A stretch of 64,000 bases of DNA from Lutjanus erythropterus (lineage: Eukaryota; Chordata; Actinopteri; Lutjaniformes; Lutjanidae). Both the position numbers and the translations under genes were made by a program. The DNA lies in NCBI GenBank assembly GCA_020091685.1, contig CM034592.1, positions 35,502,350 to 35,566,349 on the forward strand, read 5' to 3'. The number at the start of each line of letters is the position of its first letter. The stretch's first letter is position 1. Below the pieces are notes generated by a model. That model searched no databases, was not told the origin of the DNA, and saw nothing but the letters and a program-made list of their open reading frames with translations. This document shows, one piece after another, positions 61,401 through 64,000 of this stretch.

Positions 61401-63530
61401 ACTGATTTATCTGTATCTGCAGTCACCTTCCAACTTGTTATCATAATGTGAATTTACCCTTTAAAAACCATATCACTTTATTGCACTGAATGTTTTTTTC
61501 CCACATATCTCATATAAGCACTTTAGGAGCTTTACACCACCAGCTATTGGCAGGGATAAACATATTATTGATATGTGTGTAGAAATGTGAAATTAGATAT
61601 ATATTTGTGATCAGACTGAGAGAAGTGAGGAGAGAGCAAAGACAAAGACTTTGCACACTTGTTTTTAAACATTTTCTCCATTTACCTCTGTTCTCTCATT
61701 TGTATTGCATGGCATCGTGTGCCGAAATGAGGTTTAACTCTTATTATCAGTAACTGAAAGTTTGACATATTTATTGTAGCTGAATATACTATAGCATTTG
61801 AATCATATAGTGATGATCATTATATTCCATGTGATAGGGAAAGCCAATACTTCTTCAACTGGAATTTGTGACATTTGTGTCTCATCAGGAAAACATGAAT
61901 TGGTACTATACACATGTATGCATGCCACATTCCAATCTTGAAAATGTACTGTATGTGAGTTTATTATACATATAAATACAGCTTGTATAGAAATGGCAGT
62001 GGATGTAGTTGTAACACGATCAATGCCTTTCTGATAATCCTACAATATGCAATAATAATGATGATGAGTGGGTGAAAACGTGTTGTATTTTTCGCCCGTG
62101 GAAAGAGCAATACCTGTAATTAATGAAAATGAAATGCAATAAGGTGACATCAGTTAGTCACGTCGGTACTCAGCACTTTACTATGTTATGAAGCACTTAA
62201 TATTTGAGGACTGTTACTGTATGTGTCAACATTGTACAGTATACAATGTCATAATTAATTTGCTATGTTTTATTTATCCTGTAAAGAGTGCCTTTCATTA
62301 AACATGTATCCTAACTGTGCAGAGTTTCCCTCTGATGATTGCACTCGTGACATTGATTCAAAACAAATCCATGTTTTCCCTGGATGTTTTGTGACAAAGG
62401 TAGCAAAGGCTGGAGTGAACATGTGTGGCGTGCACGGTGTGCACAGTGCGCCTGAGTCACAAAAATCATGATTTGACAGATGAACGTGTCCAGAGGGATT
62501 TAAATTTTATGCCGAGATGGAACAAAATGATTAAAAAAAAACAAAACACAAAGATTGTGACAAATGACACTGTTTATTTTGGCACAGGGATCCACATGAA
62601 AACACTTGCAGATTGTGCAATCTCTCTGTGCACATTTCTCTCTCCTGCCTCTACTGTTTTAATAATAGTCAAGAATGAAGAAGGAAAATAATTTAACAAT
62701 GTGACCAATGAATAGGTGCCAACATGTAGGTCAAAAAATGTTGAATTTAAATAAAAAAGAATAATAATGAGATTGACAAAGCGCTAAAATCCAATAAAAA
62801 GAGGTGTGTTTTATTTGTCTACTGTAGCCTAATAATGTTTGGTATTGATTTTGAGTTACTGGGTCACAAGCAATTGAAAAAAAACCAATTATTTTAAGTA
62901 ATGACACATTAGCGATGAAAAAATGTGTGTTATATGACGCTAATATAGTATCATTTTTAAATAATAATGATTCTCACTATTATTGGAAAGTCAGCCCAAA
63001 GGTATTGGTGTAAAAAAAAGTTTCCTCAAAGGTGTCCCAGCTTTGCATTAGATAGGCAGAAGAAAAACCCACAAATAAATTTAATTTGTCAAATCAACTT
63101 GATATTAATTCAGATGAAAAATTGTTCAATAAACTTCAGTAATTAAGTTGAACCAACAACTCTCCACACACTGATGAACTTTACAAACAAATTAGATTTT
63201 TTTTTTTTCAGTAAAGTCAGTTCTTAATTTCAAAAAAGAATTTACAGCTGCAGCTGTGTGAAAAAAGCTTACAGTGAATTTATTACATTTTAAATAAGAG
63301 GAGGAAGAGACTGAATTCAGTACCAACCTTCACCATGGTTGCAATATTTTCATGACTGTGAAAATAAAGGAACCATGATCTAAAGTGTATAAAGGACATT
63401 CAGCAGTTTTTGATCATATATTTATAAAGCCAGCTCTCATGGGGGTTTTAACTCTCAAATAATGCTGGATCGTCTGCTATACTCATCATGTTTCTTTAGA
63501 AACTTAATTTGATAAGTTGATTGAAGTCTG
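61401..63530. other. AT-rich DNA, mostly repeat-free
   Basis: UTR-like composition with AATAAA at 62750 and 62793. The frames at 62265-62691 have no recognisable domain. GTGCACGGTGTGCAC (62430-62444) is a short inverted repeat. No supported gene. Confidence 0.35.
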
Positions 63531-63534
63531 GGTC

Positions 63535-63870
63535 ACAATTTATTTACAGTACACTCATTAGATGTATCAAATTAGACGAAAAGTACAAATAAAGTGTTAT
63601 TAGACCCTTATTAAACTTTATTAGAGGGTGATTTAAGATAGTGTCAATAGAACTGTACTGTAAAATAAAGCGTATAGTTTTGAACTGTTGACCTTTTATT
63701 AAAGAAGAATTGTACTGTAAACTAAAGAGAAATGCTCCTAATTATCCTCTAATAAAGTCTAATGATGGTCTGATACTGATTAATAAAGAGCATATTATTT
63801 GTAGTTTTTGTCTATTTTAACACAAAGTACAGCGTGTATATTATCATTGTACTGTAAAATAAAGTGGGAA
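63535..63870. mobile_element. Fold-back repeat, TGTACTGTAAAATAAAG family
   Basis: The left end CACAATTTATTTACAGTACA and right end TTGTACTGTAAAATAAAGTG are inverted. The core motif also recurs as ACTGTACTGTAAAATAAAGC (63653) and TTGTACTGTAAACTAAAGAG (63711). The arms also share ATTAGAGGGTGATTTAAG-like and ATTATCCTCTAATAAAG segments. Confidence 0.6.
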
Positions 63871-64000
63871 CAAACTCTGTACAGTACGTCCAATCAACTC
63901 ATCATTTCAAGTCAAAAAAACTTTAACTTAGAAGAACTCATGTTTATAAGTTATGAAGTGTTCTGAATATAAATACTGTGTAATTAACTTTAAACCTTTA

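Overview
This is nuclear DNA of a vertebrate, most likely a percomorph-type teleost. Two intact intronless coding regions of voltage-gated potassium channels of the Kv1 (Shaker) family sit in about 60 kb of AT-rich non-coding DNA. That DNA is packed with fold-back MITEs, SINE tails, hAT-like remnants and (TG)n microsatellites of the kinds common in bony fish. The assignment to a fish rests on recognised repeat families and on the protein sequences; no database search was possible.

The genes are kcna2 (Kv1.2, coding 23730-25226, 498 aa) and kcna10 (Kv1.8, coding 55748-57439, 563 aa). Both are on the + strand, 30.5 kb apart. This is the KCNA3-KCNA2-KCNA10 cluster known from human 1p13, in the expected order and orientation. 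No kcna3 is present in the 23.7 kb upstream of kcna2. Each coding exon is preceded by a convincing 3' splice site, so each gene probably has at least one non-coding 5' exon. For kcna2 the donor at 22668 (CAG|GTATGT) and acceptor ending at 23592 define a likely 925-bp intron. For kcna10 the acceptor ends at 55578, and candidate leader exons lie near 53.55-53.93 kb. Kv1 subunits assemble as tetramers through the T1 domain and set resting potential and repolarisation in excitable cells. In the published family, Kv1.2 is axonal/neuronal and Kv1.8 is known from inner-ear hair cells, kidney and muscle.

Region by region: 1-11 kb is repeats, except for a compact cluster of RFX-type X-boxes near 2.3 kb. 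10.4-10.7 kb holds twin (TG)n tracts. 11.6 kb holds another X-box beside a CRE-like site. 12-21 kb is repeats, with a repeat-free block at 17.64-18.31 kb that looks like a conserved non-coding element. 21.4-23.7 kb is the kcna2 promoter and leader. 25.2-32.2 kb is kcna2 3' UTR or downstream DNA invaded by a 1.1-kb fold-back MITE. 32.5-33.7 kb is a pile-up of four copies of one MITE. 34-53 kb is mixed repeats with a few repeat-free blocks and one isolated exon-like segment (44831-44924). 53.4-57.4 kb is kcna10. From 133 bp after the kcna10 stop, a 1.6-kb inverted-repeat transposon occupies the place of the 3' UTR. 59.9-61.4 kb is a nested composite repeat that carries perfect nuclear-receptor motifs. 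61.5-64 kb is AT-rich, with one last fold-back element.

I see no rRNA, tRNA, viral genome, CRISPR or bacterial gene. The most interesting signals are regulatory and structural: the X-box clusters, the transposon at the kcna10 3' end, the palindromic oestrogen-response-type motif in a tandem repeat, an Arg-to-Met change in the kcna10 T1 domain, and the orphan exon-like segment.
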